Positions 1 to 9,268 of a DNA stretch of 64,000 nucleotides are shown here, in pieces. The position numbers and the translations under genes are program-made. The notes below the pieces were generated by a model. It had not been told where the DNA came from. It did not search any database and saw only the letters and a list, made by a program, of their open reading frames with translations. This DNA comes from Roseibium salinum (GTDB lineage: Bacteria; Pseudomonadota; Alphaproteobacteria; Rhizobiales; Stappiaceae), in NCBI RefSeq assembly GCF_026240905.1, contig NZ_JAPEVI010000003.1:3720001-3784000 (forward strand), read 5' to 3'. Each line of letters starts with the position of its first letter. Position 1 is the first letter of the stretch.

Positions 1-2630
1 TGAGCGGAGGCTTCCTCGCCGGAGGTTTCCGCACCGGCTTCTTGCGCTTCGGCAGGCTCCGTCTCAGCGGCGTCCGGGCTTGCCTCAGCCGTTTCGGCAG
101 GCGTCTCGGCGCTCGCCTGTTCCGCTGGCGTCGCCACAGGTTTCGCGGCGGCCGGCCGCTGCACTTCCCTGCTCTCCATGCGGTAGCCGAGGGTCTTGAG
201 AACGGCGGAGAAATCCTCGCCCGCACAGCCGAGCAAAGAGGTCATGGCAACCGTTACGGTGAAGCCGCCGCCCTGGGCGATCGCGCCTTCGGGCGGGCTG
301 ACTTCGGCGTCGAGCGGTTTCCAGGCGATCAGCGGACGGATCAGGTCGGCCAGGCGCTCCAGGATATCGACGCGCACGGCCCTCGGGCCGCAGACCCGGA
401 AGCCGACGACCTTGTAAAGCGCCTTGTCGATGGTCTCATCGACCGGGATGGAGGTGCGGCCGGATGCCGACAGTTGCGGCAGTTCGGCCATGCCGTTCAT
501 GTCCAGCGAACCGTGCTTGAGGGCCCACAGCTGGGCCAGGAGCTGGCTCGGCGCCGGTTTCAGCAGGGCCGGGACGAAGATGGTATAGGCGCCGAACCGG
601 ATGCCGTGCTTGCGCAGCGAGGCGCGCATGTCCTGGTCCAGCTGGCGGATTTCATCGGCTGCTTCCTGGCGCTCAAGAATGCCGAGGCCTTCCACGACAC
701 GGTAGGCGATACCGCGCGCCAGGCCTTCCAGGCCTTCGCCGGCCTTCAGGTCCAGAAGCGGCTTCAACAGCGTGCCGATCTGCGAATTGATCCAGAGGTC
801 CAGGCGGTTCTGCACGGTTTCCCGGGCGGGCCCGGTCAGGTGTTCGTCCGCCAGGAGCAGCACCGTCGGCGACAGCACGTCTTCACCGGCCACCAGCTTG
901 GCCACCGGTTCGCCGCGCCAGCGGATGACGCCTTCGGAGGTCAGCACGAAGTCCGGATTGTCGGACTTGCCGAGCTTTTCAGCGCGGGACTCGATCTCGC
1001 TCGTCAGGGCCTTTTGCGCGGCCGCGCGAACGGTCTTGCCATCCGGGCCCTCGGCCGCGGAATCGGGCGCGAACCGGAAGCCAAGCAGGTTTCCGATGTG
1101 CTGACCTTCCACGAGCACATCGCCGCTCGATGTAATTTCCGCTTCCAGCATTGCGTTCTCTCTCAAACGTCGCATCAATACACTTGTCCGCCGATCCACG
1201 AAGCGCTGTGTCAGCCGCTCGTGAAGGGCGTCGGATAGTTTATCTTCGATGCCGCGCGTCTCGCCCTGCCAGTGGGCCGGATCGGCCAGCCAGTCGGGGC
1301 GATTGGCGACATAAGTCCAGGTCCGGATGTGAGCAATCCGGTTTGCGAGTGTGTCGATATCACCATATGTGCGGTCTGCGAAGGCCAATTGACGGGTAAA
1401 CCAGTCGTCGGCAATGACATTATCCTGCATCAGATGGGTGTAAATCGTGTTCAGCAGCTCCGCATGGTTGGCCGGCGCGATCTTACGATAGTCGGGCACC
1501 TGACACACGTCCCATAGCAATTCGACCGCTTTTTCGCCCCTTGCCATGTCGGATATTGCCGGATCGCGCAACAATTGTTCAAGAGCCGCGATATCGTCTC
1601 CCGTCGGCGCCCTTGCGAGACCATCCTCTTTCGGGACCACATCCAGGCTGTGGCGCAGTGCGTCGACGGATGAAAAATCCAGCGCAGTGTTGCGCCATTG
1701 CAGCACTTTGAGGGTGTCGAAGTGGTGGCTTTCGATCTGCTCGATCAGGTGATCGTCCAGCGGATCGACCCGCCCGGTCACGCCGAACGTGCCGTCTTTC
1801 GTGTGCCGGCCGGCGCGCCCGGCGATCTGGCCCATCTCCGCGGCGGTCAGCTGGCGGTACTGGTAGCCGTCATATTTGCGGTTGCCGGCAAAGGCGATGT
1901 GATGGACGTCGAGGTTCAGGCCCATGCCGATGGCGTCGGTCGCAACCAGGTGTTCCACGTCGCCGTTCTGGAACAGCTCCACCTGGGCGTTGCGGGTGCG
2001 CGGGCTCAAGGAACCCAGGACGACGGCCGCACCGCCCCGCTGGCGGCGGAGCAGTTCCGCGATCGAATAGACCTCGTCGGCCGAGAAGGCGACGATCGCC
2101 GAACGTGCCGGCAGGCGGGAGACCTTCTTGGAGCCGGCATATTCCAGAACGGACATGCGCGGACGGGTGACCACGTTGAGCCCGGGCAGCAGCCTTTCCA
2201 GCAGCGGGCGGATTGTCGCGGCGCCCAGAAGCAGGGTCTCGGACTTGCCGCGCAGGTTCAGGATGCGGTCCGTGAAGACATGGCCGCGATCCAGGTTGCC
2301 CGCAAGCTGGACCTCGTCGATGGCGACGAATTCCGTGTTGAGGTCCATGGGCATCGCCTCGACGGTCGATACCCAGAAGCGCGGGTTTTTCGGAATGATC
2401 TTTTCTTCGCCGGTGATCAGCGCGACGGCATCCGGGCCCGCGCGTTCGGCAACGCGGCCGTAGACCTCGCGCGCCAGCAGCCGCAGGGGCAGGCCGATCA
2501 GCCCGGAAGGCTGCGCAAGCATGCGCTCGATGGCCAGATGCGTTTTTCCGGTATTGGTCGGACCGAGGACTGCAGTCACGGTGCGTGACCGTGCTGACGG
2601 CGGCAACGACAGGAATTGAGGACGGGACAT
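1..2630 (-). CDS. SUV3/MgpS-like ATP-dependent helicase (3' end outside window)
   Basis: Superfamily 2 RNA/DNA helicase of the mitochondrial SUV3-like class common in Hyphomicrobiales. The reading frame is open from the ATG at 2630 to the window edge, 876 codons. Walker A GPTNTGKT lies near residues 23-30, the DEVQ Walker B box near residue 103, and the motif V/VI region (GMGLNLD, then QIAGRAGRHTKDG) near residues 250-275. The tail at the window edge is rich in Ala, Glu and Pro, as in homologues of about 1000 residues, so only the C-terminus is missing. It unwinds nucleic acid with ATP; the cellular substrate is not evident from sequence. It is transcribed away from pyc, from which it is separated by a kilobase of non-coding DNA. 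Confidence 0.9.
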   Translation of the reverse strand, partial: MSRPQFLSLPPSARSRTVTAVLGPTNTGKTHLAIERMLAQPSGLIGLPLRLLAREVYGRVAERAGPDAVALITGEEKIIPKNPRFWVSTVEAMPMDLNTEFVAIDEVQLAGNLDRGHVFTDRILNLRGKSETLLLGAATIRPLLERLLPGLNVVTRPRMSVLEYAGSKKVSRLPARSAIVAFSADEVYSIAELLRRQRGGAAVVLGSLSPRTRNAQVELFQNGDVEHLVATDAIGMGLNLDVHHIAFAGNRKYDGYQYRQLTAAEMGQIAGRAGRHTKDGTFGVTGRVDPLDDHLIEQIESHHFDTLKVLQWRNTALDFSSVDALRHSLDVVPKEDGLARAPTGDDIAALEQLLRDPAISDMARGEKAVELLWDVCQVPDYRKIAPANHAELLNTIYTHLMQDNVIADDWFTRQLAFADRTYGDIDTLANRIAHIRTWTYVANRPDWLADPAHWQGETRGIEDKLSDALHERLTQRFVDRRTSVLMRRLRENAMLEAEITSSGDVLVEGQHIGNLLGFRFAPDSAAEGPDGKTVRAAAQKALTSEIESRAEKLGKSDNPDFVLTSEGVIRWRGEPVAKLVAGEDVLSPTVLLLADEHLTGPARETVQNRLDLWINSQIGTLLKPLLDLKAGEGLEGLARGIAYRVVEGLGILERQEAADEIRQLDQDMRASLRKHGIRFGAYTIFVPALLKPAPSQLLAQLWALKHGSLDMNGMAELPQLSASGRTSIPVDETIDKALYKVVGFRVCGPRAVRVDILERLADLIRPLIAWKPLDAEVSPPEGAIAQGGGFTVTVAMTSLLGCAGEDFSAVLKTLGYRMESREVQRPAAAKPVATPAEQASAETPAETAEASPDAAETEPAEAQEAGAETSGEEASA

Positions 2631-2812
2631 GGAAACTGTAGTGATCGGCTTTCTTCCGGCGGCGGAACCAGTTCACGGTGATCGAGATCGATCTGAAATG
2701 GCACTTGCGCCTATATCTGGTGCCGCGTGTCTAACACACGCGAGAGGGTCGTGTCCCCATTCTTTTGGAATATAGGCGCCGTTTTCGTCCGTTTAAATAT
2801 CTTGTGGAGAAC

Positions 2813-3071
2813 GACTCTGGAACAAACAGGAACCGAATCGCTGACTCGGGACGATTCAGGCTTTGTTCCCTACGACATGTGGTTCGGAGTCGCTCAGGCG
2901 CTACCAAATCGTGAATCCGGTCAAGGGTTTGAGTCTTTGCCGGCACGGGGTGCCGGATCGACGGAAAAGTCTGTCAATGATTAAATTCCCGATAACCGGT
3001 GTCCGGCTTCCACGACGTTGGGGTTTACCTTTGGACACAGGGTGAACGAATCCGGGTCGAATCGCTGATTC
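2813..3071. promoter_or_regulatory. Dense cluster of GANTC (CcrM) methylation sites
   Basis: Ten GANTC sites start at 2813, 2835, 2843, 2853, 2887, 2913, 2931, 3048, 3059 and 3067. At about 60% GC roughly one would be expected in 260 bp. Two copies of GAATCGCTGAYTC (2835-2847 and 3059-3071) anchor the two ends. GANTC is the target of the cell-cycle methyltransferase CcrM in alphaproteobacteria, so the block may be methylation-sensitive. One sequence one mismatch from a DnaA box lies at 2803-2811. I see no gene in 2631-3636; small open frames there have no supporting start or family match. Confidence 0.6.
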
Positions 3072-3454
3072 AATCAGGTTTCCCGTTTGTTCTCACAACA
3101 TCTAGTAGGCCGGAGGACGGCCTGCCCCAGTTAAATTTAGTCTCCGGTCGCTAATTTGTCTGGGTGTGGTCGGAAGTGCGTCCTGAAATGACGCAGATCG
3201 GCCTGTGCGGGGCCGGTGAGGCGACAATTATGCACTGCGAAACGGAGATCGCATCGGGGCGTTACGGGTGGGCAGGCCGGGCCTTGTCGCCCGATCCACG
3301 GGGCGCAGCTGCGGGGGGGATTGCTGCGTTGCAAAATTTTTTGATGCTGTGCGGCAACAGGATTCAGAACCGGAAAGGGGCGCCTTTTCCGGATCGGCGG
3401 GCCTTCAGCCGGAGGCGCTTCGGCGTGCAAAAGCTGATCGATATTAAATAGTTA

Positions 3455-3550
3455 GAACATCTTCCCTGGGGTGGGTGCAAGGCAAGATGTTCCAGGTGTT
3501 GCGGGTGCGGATACAGAGATGTTCGTCATGTTCAAGGAAAGGACATCTCT
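3455..3550. promoter_or_regulatory. Inverted repeats in the pyc upstream region
   Basis: GAACATCTT (3455-3463) pairs with AAGATGTTC (3484-3492), and AGAGATGT (3515-3522) pairs with ACATCTCT (3543-3550). The core GATGTTC or its complement therefore recurs four times in under 100 bp, with a further CATGTTC at about 3528. The block ends about 86 nt before the pyc start codon. It could be a repeated operator or a structured mRNA leader; sequence alone does not decide. Confidence 0.4.
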
Positions 3551-3636
3551 TCTGCCCCTTTTCAAGCGCGTCAGGCCAAAGTAGAAATCGTGCCGAAATC
3601 GGCTTTCGTTTTGCGTAAACTGAGGGGGAGTAGAGT

Positions 3637-6600
3637 TTGGCGATCAAGAAGATTCTCGTTGCGAACCGGTCCGAAATTGCGATCCGGGTGTTCCGGGCGG
3701 CAAACGAGCTCGGCCTGAAGACCGTTGCGATCTATGCCGAACAGGACAAGCTGGCGCTGCACAGGTTCAAGGCCGACGAAGCCTATCAGGTCGGCAAGGG
3801 CCTTGGCCCGATCGAGGCTTACCTCTCCATCGACGAGATCATCCGTGTCGCCAAACTTGCGGGCGCCGATGCAATTCACCCCGGGTACGGCCTTCTGTCC
3901 GAAAGCCCGGAATTCGTGGACGCCTGCGAGGCGGCCGGCATCACGTTTGTCGGTCCGCGCTCTGAGACCATGCGCCGCCTGGGCAACAAGGTCGCCGCAC
4001 GCAATCTGGCGATCGAGGCCGGCGTTCCGGTCATGCCGGCAACCGAGCCGCTGCCCGACGATCCGGCCGAAATCAGGCGGCTGGCCAGCGAAGTCGGCTA
4101 TCCCGTGATGCTGAAGGCCTCCTGGGGCGGCGGTGGCCGCGGCATGCGCGTCATCCCGGATGAGGCGGCGCTGGAAAAGGAAGTCCTGGCCGCCAAGCGC
4201 GAGGCCAAGGCGGCGTTCGGCAAGGACGAGATCTATCTGGAAAAGCTCGTCCAGAGCGCACGCCACGTGGAAGTGCAGATCCTGGGTGACGGCCAGGGCG
4301 GTCTGGTCCATCTTTTCGAGCGCGACTGCTCCATTCAGCGGCGCCACCAGAAAGTGGTGGAGCGCGCGCCGGCGCCGTATCTGGATCCCGCAAAACGCGC
4401 GGAACTGTGCGATTACGGCCTCAAGATCGGCAAGGCCGTGAATTACCGCGGCGCGGGCACGGTCGAGTTCCTGATGGATGCCGATACCGGCGCGATCTAC
4501 TTCATCGAAGTGAATCCGCGCGTTCAGGTGGAGCATACGGTGACGGAGGAAGTCACCGGCATCGACATCGTGCAGGCGCAGATCAAGATCTCGGAAGGCG
4601 CCAGGATCGGCACCCCGGAAAGCGGCGTTCCGGCCCAGGAGGATATCCGTCTCAACGGCCACGCCCTGCAGTGCCGCATCACCACCGAGGATCCGGACCA
4701 GAATTTCATTCCGGACTATGGCCGCATCACCGCCTATCGCGGCGCTACCGGCTTCGGCATCCGCCTTGACGGCGGCACCGCCTATTCCGGCGCGGTGATC
4801 ACCCGCTACTACGATCCGCTTCTGGAAAAGGTCACCGCCTGGGCGCCGACGGCGGAGGACGCGCGCAAGCGCATGGACCGCGCCCTGCGCGAATTCCGTA
4901 TCCGCGGCGTGGCGACCAACCTGGTGTTCCTGGAAAACATCATCGGCCATCCGGATTTCAAGGCCAACAAGTATACCACCCGGTTCATCGACGAGACGCC
5001 GGCGCTGTTCCAGCAGACGCGGCGCCTGGACCGGGCGACCAAGCTGCTCACCTATGTTGCCGACGTCTCCGTCAACGGCCATCCGGAAACCAAGAACCGG
5101 GCCCGGCCGCCGAAGGACGTCGCCGCGCCCATCGTTCCGAATTTCGGCGATGAAAAGCCCTACGGCACCCGGCAGCTTCTCGATCAGCTCGGGCCGAAAG
5201 GCTTCGCCGACTGGATGAAGGCGGAAAAGCGGGCACTGATCACCGACACGACCATGCGCGATGCGCACCAGTCGCTGCTGGCGACCCGCATGCGCACCCA
5301 TGACATCGTCAGCGTCGCGGAAGCCTATGCGTCGGGCTTGCCGTCCCTGTTCTCGCTGGAATGCTGGGGCGGGGCGACATTCGACGTTGCCATGCGCTTC
5401 CTGACGGAAAGCCCGTGGGAGCGTCTGCACCACATCCGGGAAAAGGCGCCGAACATCCTGCTGCAGATGCTGCTGCGCGGCTCCAACGGCGTCGGCTACA
5501 CCAACTATCCGGACAATGTGGTCAAGTTCTTCGTCGCCCAGGCGGCCGAGAACGGCGTCGACCTGTTTCGCGTGTTCGACTGCCTGAACTGGGTCGAGAA
5601 CATGCGCGTTTCCATGGACGCGGTTCAGGAAGCGAACAAGTTGTGCGAAGGCGTGCTGTGCTACACCGGCGACATGCTGGACAGCGCCCGGCCGAAATAC
5701 GACCTGAAATACTATGTCGGCCTCGCCAAGGAACTGGAAGCCGCGGGCGCTCACATCCTCGGCATCAAGGACATGGCCGGCCTCCTGAAGCCGCAGGCCG
5801 CAAGGATCCTCGTCAAGACGCTGAAGGAAGAGGTGGATCTGCCGATCCACTTCCACACCCACGACACGTCCGGCATTTCGGCGGCGACCGTTCTGGCGGC
5901 GGTCGAGGCCGGCGCGGATGCGGTCGACGCGGCGATGGACGCGCTTTCCGGGCTCACCTCCCAGCCCTGCCTCGGTTCGATCGTCGAGGCCTTGCGCGGC
6001 AGCGAACGGGACACGGGGCTGGATGCCGGCAGGATCCGCCAGATCTCATTCTATTGGGAGGCCGTGCGCACCCAGTACCGGGCCTTCGAAAGCGATCTGC
6101 GCTTCGGCGCGTCGGAGGTCTATCTGCACGAGATGCCGGGCGGCCAGTTCACCAACCTCAAGGAACAGGCACGCTCCCTCGGCCTCGAAACCCGCTGGCA
6201 CGAGGTTGCCCAGGCCTATGCGGACGTCAACATGATGTTCGGGGACATCGTCAAGGTGACGCCGTCGTCCAAGGTGGTCGGCGACATGGCGCTGATGATG
6301 GTCAGCCAGGGCTTGAGCGTGAAGGAAGTGGAAGACCCGGCCAAGGACGTCGCCTTCCCGGACAGCGTGGTGCAGATGCTCCATGGCGATCTCGGCCAGT
6401 CTCCGGGCGGATGGCCGCAGGCGCTGCAGAAAAAGGTGCTCAAGGGCGAAAAGCCGATCACGGTCCGTCCGGGCTCGCTTCTGAAGGATGCGGATCTGGA
6501 AGCGGAGCGCGGAACGGCGGCGGAGAAGACCGGACGCGACATCAGCGATACCGACCTTGCCTCCTACCTGATGTATCCCAAGGTCTTCACCGATTTCGAC

Positions 6601-7080
6601 AAGGCCCAGCAGCAATACGGGCCGACATCGGTCCTGCCGACGCCGGTTTATTTCTATGGGCTGGAGCAGGGCGACGAGATCTTCGTTGACCTGGAGCCTG
6701 GCAAGACCCTCGTCATCCGTTGCCAGGCGATCGGCGAGACGGACGAAAAGGGCGAGAAGAAGGTCTTTTTCGAGCTCAACGGTCAGCCGCGCAACGTCAA
6801 GGTTCCGGACCGCGCGCATGGCGCCACCGGCGCCGCCGCCATGCGCAAGGCGGAGGACGGCAATGCTGCCCATGTCGGCGCGCCGATGCCGGGCGTGATC
6901 TCGACCGTCGCCGTCGCGGCGGGTCAGGACGTCACGGCCGGCGACGTGCTGGTGTCCATCGAAGCAATGAAGATGGAAACGGCCCTTCATGCGGAACGCG
7001 ACGGCAAGGTGAAGGAGGTTCTGGTGAGCCCCGGATCACAGATCGACGCCAAAGACCTTCTGGTGGTGTTCGAAAGCTGA
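3637..7080 (+). CDS. pyc: Pyruvate carboxylase
   Basis: Biotin-dependent carboxylation of pyruvate to oxaloacetate, replenishing the TCA cycle in the cytoplasm. The 1147 residues match the usual single-chain enzyme of about 1150. In order: biotin carboxylase with the ATP-grasp glycine loop near residue 160 (KASWGGGGRGM) and EVNPRVQVEH near 292; carboxyltransferase starting near 535 (TDTTMRDAHQS) with the GIKDMAG lysine near 711; C-terminal biotinyl domain with EAMKM, biotin-accepting lysine near 1112. The start is TTG at 3637, preceded by a purine-rich GAGGGGGAG; the next residues AIKKILVANR are the family N-terminus. It stands alone, with inverted repeats upstream and a hairpin downstream. 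Confidence 0.98.
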   Translation: MAIKKILVANRSEIAIRVFRAANELGLKTVAIYAEQDKLALHRFKADEAYQVGKGLGPIEAYLSIDEIIRVAKLAGADAIHPGYGLLSESPEFVDACEAAGITFVGPRSETMRRLGNKVAARNLAIEAGVPVMPATEPLPDDPAEIRRLASEVGYPVMLKASWGGGGRGMRVIPDEAALEKEVLAAKREAKAAFGKDEIYLEKLVQSARHVEVQILGDGQGGLVHLFERDCSIQRRHQKVVERAPAPYLDPAKRAELCDYGLKIGKAVNYRGAGTVEFLMDADTGAIYFIEVNPRVQVEHTVTEEVTGIDIVQAQIKISEGARIGTPESGVPAQEDIRLNGHALQCRITTEDPDQNFIPDYGRITAYRGATGFGIRLDGGTAYSGAVITRYYDPLLEKVTAWAPTAEDARKRMDRALREFRIRGVATNLVFLENIIGHPDFKANKYTTRFIDETPALFQQTRRLDRATKLLTYVADVSVNGHPETKNRARPPKDVAAPIVPNFGDEKPYGTRQLLDQLGPKGFADWMKAEKRALITDTTMRDAHQSLLATRMRTHDIVSVAEAYASGLPSLFSLECWGGATFDVAMRFLTESPWERLHHIREKAPNILLQMLLRGSNGVGYTNYPDNVVKFFVAQAAENGVDLFRVFDCLNWVENMRVSMDAVQEANKLCEGVLCYTGDMLDSARPKYDLKYYVGLAKELEAAGAHILGIKDMAGLLKPQAARILVKTLKEEVDLPIHFHTHDTSGISAATVLAAVEAGADAVDAAMDALSGLTSQPCLGSIVEALRGSERDTGLDAGRIRQISFYWEAVRTQYRAFESDLRFGASEVYLHEMPGGQFTNLKEQARSLGLETRWHEVAQAYADVNMMFGDIVKVTPSSKVVGDMALMMVSQGLSVKEVEDPAKDVAFPDSVVQMLHGDLGQSPGGWPQALQKKVLKGEKPITVRPGSLLKDADLEAERGTAAEKTGRDISDTDLASYLMYPKVFTDFDKAQQQYGPTSVLPTPVYFYGLEQGDEIFVDLEPGKTLVIRCQAIGETDEKGEKKVFFELNGQPRNVKVPDRAHGATGAAAMRKAEDGNAAHVGAPMPGVISTVAVAAGQDVTAGDVLVSIEAMKMETALHAERDGKVKEVLVSPGSQIDAKDLLVVFES

Positions 7081-7109
7081 GGCCGGCGCGACCAGCCTGG
7101 AAACGGCAT

Positions 7110-7130
7110 TGCCGGGCGAGACGCCCGGCA
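7110..7130 (+). terminator. Hairpin downstream of pyc
   Basis: A perfect 9-bp stem, TGCCGGGCG and CGCCCGGCA, closes an AGA loop 30 nt after the pyc stop. No T-run follows, so it is a weak intrinsic terminator or a 3'-end stabiliser. Confidence 0.4.
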
Positions 7131-7206
7131 GGGAATGACGAATTGGCGGGTTCGGCAATTGTGCGGGCCGGGCCTGTCAGTCGTCAGGTGGGCAGCTCGA
7201 AAACCG

Positions 7207-7731
7207 CTATGCGGCGCCTTCCAGCTGCCGCGCCATTTCCAGCAATTTGTGCACGGTATTGAGGTTGCGTGCCGTGCCCGGTTTCACCGCCGGGAGCTTC
7301 AGTTTCGAACGGCCCATGCCATTGGGGAAATGAACGGCAATTTCCGATCCGAGCACCGCGGCCTGTTCTCCATCCGGCGCAATCATGTGCTCCAGGGCAT
7401 CGGCTGACGCTTCTTCCGGCAGAAAGGTGATCAGCACCTGGTTGGGCGCGGCATCGGCGAAGGGAATGCGGCCGCTGAGGGATTGGAGTTCCTCGGCCGT
7501 GCGCAGAAAGACGTCGGCGGACCTGCCGAAATGAGCTGCAAGCGCCTCCTCGAGCCTGGCCTGCGCCTCCTGCCGCGTCAGCTCGGTACGAAACACCAGA
7601 TTGCCGCTCTGGATATAGGTGGCGACATCCCTGAAGCCCTGCCTTTCCGCGATCGCGCGGAGGTCGGCCATCGGCAGCTTTCCGGTCCCGCCGACATTGA
7701 CAGCGCGCAGAAGCGCAACAAATACGGTCAT
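7207..7731 (-). CDS. DUF1697 domain-containing protein
   Basis: 174 residues, the usual size for DUF1697. The N-terminus MTVFVALLRAVNVGG and the following KLPMADLRAIAERQGF...TYIQSGNLVF are the family signature. These are small cytoplasmic alpha/beta proteins without established activity. The gene is convergent with pyc and follows the amidotransferase gene on the same strand with a 42-bp gap, so the two may be cotranscribed. Confidence 0.85.
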   Translation of the reverse strand: MTVFVALLRAVNVGGTGKLPMADLRAIAERQGFRDVATYIQSGNLVFRTELTRQEAQARLEEALAAHFGRSADVFLRTAEELQSLSGRIPFADAAPNQVLITFLPEEASADALEHMIAPDGEQAAVLGSEIAVHFPNGMGRSKLKLPAVKPGTARNLNTVHKLLEMARQLEGAA

Positions 7732-7773
7732 CTCTCGCCTCGGCTTTGATCGGTCCGCAGGGAATGGGGCCGA

Positions 7774-8529
7774 TCACTCCGCCGCTTTCAGCACGCCATG
7801 CTGCACGGGCACCTCCGCCGTGCCGATCCACAGATCCAGGAACCTGTCGAGCCATCTCCTGACGGCCGGATCGTGGACGAAGCGGCCGGCGAAATGGTCG
7901 CGGCGCTGCTGGGCACCAGGGAGCTCCATGCGCGGGGCGCCTTTCGTGGTCCAGCGCACCATCATCTGGTGCGTGAGTTCCGGGTGGAACTGGATGCCGA
8001 AGGCCGAGGAGCCGTACCGGATGGCCTGGTTGGGATAGGTCGGGCCGGTGGCCAGCAACTCGGCGCCCTTCGGCAGGCTGAAGCCTTCCCGGTGCCATTG
8101 ATAGACCTTGCTCGGCCAGTCCATGAAGTTCCGTCCGGCCTCCGTCGGCTGCAGCGGGTAGTACCCGATTTCGACCAGGCTGTCATTGTGGCCGGTCACC
8201 GTTCCGCCGAGCTGTTTTACCATCATCTGCGCGCCGAGGCAGATGCCGAGAAACGGCTTTTCCTCCCGCAGGGGCACCTCGATCCAGTCGATTTCCTTGT
8301 GAAGGAACGCGTCGGGATCATTCGCGCTCATCGGCCCGCCGAAAACCACCGCGCCGGCGTGCTGGGACAAGGTGTCCGGCAGCATGTCGCCAAAACGCGG
8401 CTTGCGGATGTCGAGGGTAAAGCCCCGCTTGACCAGTTCGTGGCCAACCCGGCCGGGCGATGAGTGTTCCTGGTGAAGAACCACCAGAACCTTTGGACGG
8501 TTTTTCGCAAGATCAGTTTGGAAGAACAT
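7774..8529 (-). CDS. Class I glutamine amidotransferase (GATase1)-like protein
   Basis: Stand-alone glutamine amidotransferase domain of 251 residues. The nucleophile elbow GICLGAQ places the catalytic Cys at 97, and GIQFHPEL gives the His-Glu pair at 182 and 184. An oxyanion-type GGPMSAND precedes them. Such proteins release ammonia from glutamine or hydrolyse gamma-glutamyl compounds; many are mis-annotated as GMP synthase, but no synthase domain is present. Its true substrate is not apparent, and the neighbours do not suggest a pathway. Confidence 0.85.
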   Translation of the reverse strand: MFFQTDLAKNRPKVLVVLHQEHSSPGRVGHELVKRGFTLDIRKPRFGDMLPDTLSQHAGAVVFGGPMSANDPDAFLHKEIDWIEVPLREEKPFLGICLGAQMMVKQLGGTVTGHNDSLVEIGYYPLQPTEAGRNFMDWPSKVYQWHREGFSLPKGAELLATGPTYPNQAIRYGSSAFGIQFHPELTHQMMVRWTTKGAPRMELPGAQQRRDHFAGRFVHDPAVRRWLDRFLDLWIGTAEVPVQHGVLKAAE

Positions 8530-8635
8530 GATCTTAATATGATCCAGAGCGGCTCAAAAATCGAGTCCTGCTGGCCGCCGTCCTGACCGAATTATCGGCA
8601 GGTCAGCGAAAATCGGGTGCAGACTGCGAAAACCG

Positions 8636-9112
8636 CTACTCGGTTTCGTTTTCTTCGGGAGCCGTGTTGGCAACCTTGTGGCGCAGCGTCATCCGGTCCC
8701 GCGTGGACACGCCGAGAAGTTCCGCAACACGCCAGATGGTGTTGTCCTCGAACTCATGGACGTGGCCATCCGCGTAGACGATTTCCCACATCATCTCGAC
8801 AATGGCGAGCCGTTCGTCTTCGTCAGTGGTGCGCTTGAGGACGGATGTGAAGCCGTAAAGATCCACCGCTTCCTCGTCGCGCTGCTTGGCGGCGGCGATC
8901 AGCTCGGTGGTTTCCTTGTCGGTCAGCTCGTAGCGTTTTTTCAGGATCTGGCGAAGCTTTTCGCTTTCGCTGTCGTCGATGACCCCGTCAATGTCGATCA
9001 GGTGGAACAACAGCGCGGCCGCCGCCAGACGCTTGTCGTCTTCAGCAAAGGTCTTGTTACCACTGTCGCCAAAAGTCAGTTCGCGGACAAAGCTTTTCAG
9101 CGCGTTGAGCAT
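8636..9112 (-). CDS. TerB-like (tellurite resistance TerB family) protein
   Basis: 158-residue, mostly helical acidic protein. The segments LLFHLIDIDGVIDDSE and MMWEIVYADGHVHEFEDN contain the paired acidic D-x-D/E turns typical of TerB-like metal-binding domains. No ter operon partners are present, so a tellurite role should not be assumed; the domain is common in uncharacterised cytosolic proteins. It is divergent from the iron-linked operon at 9425. Confidence 0.8.
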   Translation of the reverse strand: MLNALKSFVRELTFGDSGNKTFAEDDKRLAAAALLFHLIDIDGVIDDSESEKLRQILKKRYELTDKETTELIAAAKQRDEEAVDLYGFTSVLKRTTDEDERLAIVEMMWEIVYADGHVHEFEDNTIWRVAELLGVSTRDRMTLRHKVANTAPEENETE

Positions 9113-9251
9113 GAGTGTTATTCCCGTTATCCGGCGGCCCTTTTTTCAGCCAGTTCAATAGCTATACCAAACCTTCTTGAGCATCAAAGGGTTGAAGACC
9201 GCATTAGGTTCCCGAAGTGGGATTTAATTTCAGGCATTTCCACCTCAGTAT

Positions 9252-9268
9252 TTTGGAATTATTCTAAA
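9252..9268 (+). promoter_or_regulatory. Irr box (iron control element) upstream of the imelysin operon
   Basis: TTTGGAA-TTA-TTCTAAA matches 13 of 14 specified bases of the ICE consensus TTTAGAA-N3-TTCTAAA, as I recall it. Irr is the haem-status regulator of Rhizobiales and relatives. The site lies in an AT-rich stretch (9150-9300) between the divergent TerB-like gene and the imelysin operon, about 157 bp before the latter's ATG. The rest of 9113-9424 holds only promoter-like AT-rich sequence and a possible 8-codon leader frame at 9315-9341. Confidence 0.7.

Noticed and set aside
2813..3071. Calling the GANTC cluster a chromosomal replication origin
   Set aside because: Only one near-DnaA box is visible, and the usual origin neighbours are absent; it is kept as a regulatory cluster.
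3164..3451. 95-codon plus-strand frame between helicase and pyc
   Set aside because: No ribosome-binding site, no recognised family, and mixed codon positions; it overlaps an equally long minus-strand frame.
3571..5862. A 763-codon open frame antisense to pyc
   Set aside because: It is opposite a clearly conserved gene, its protein has the composition expected of the complement of high-GC coding sequence, and no domain is visible.
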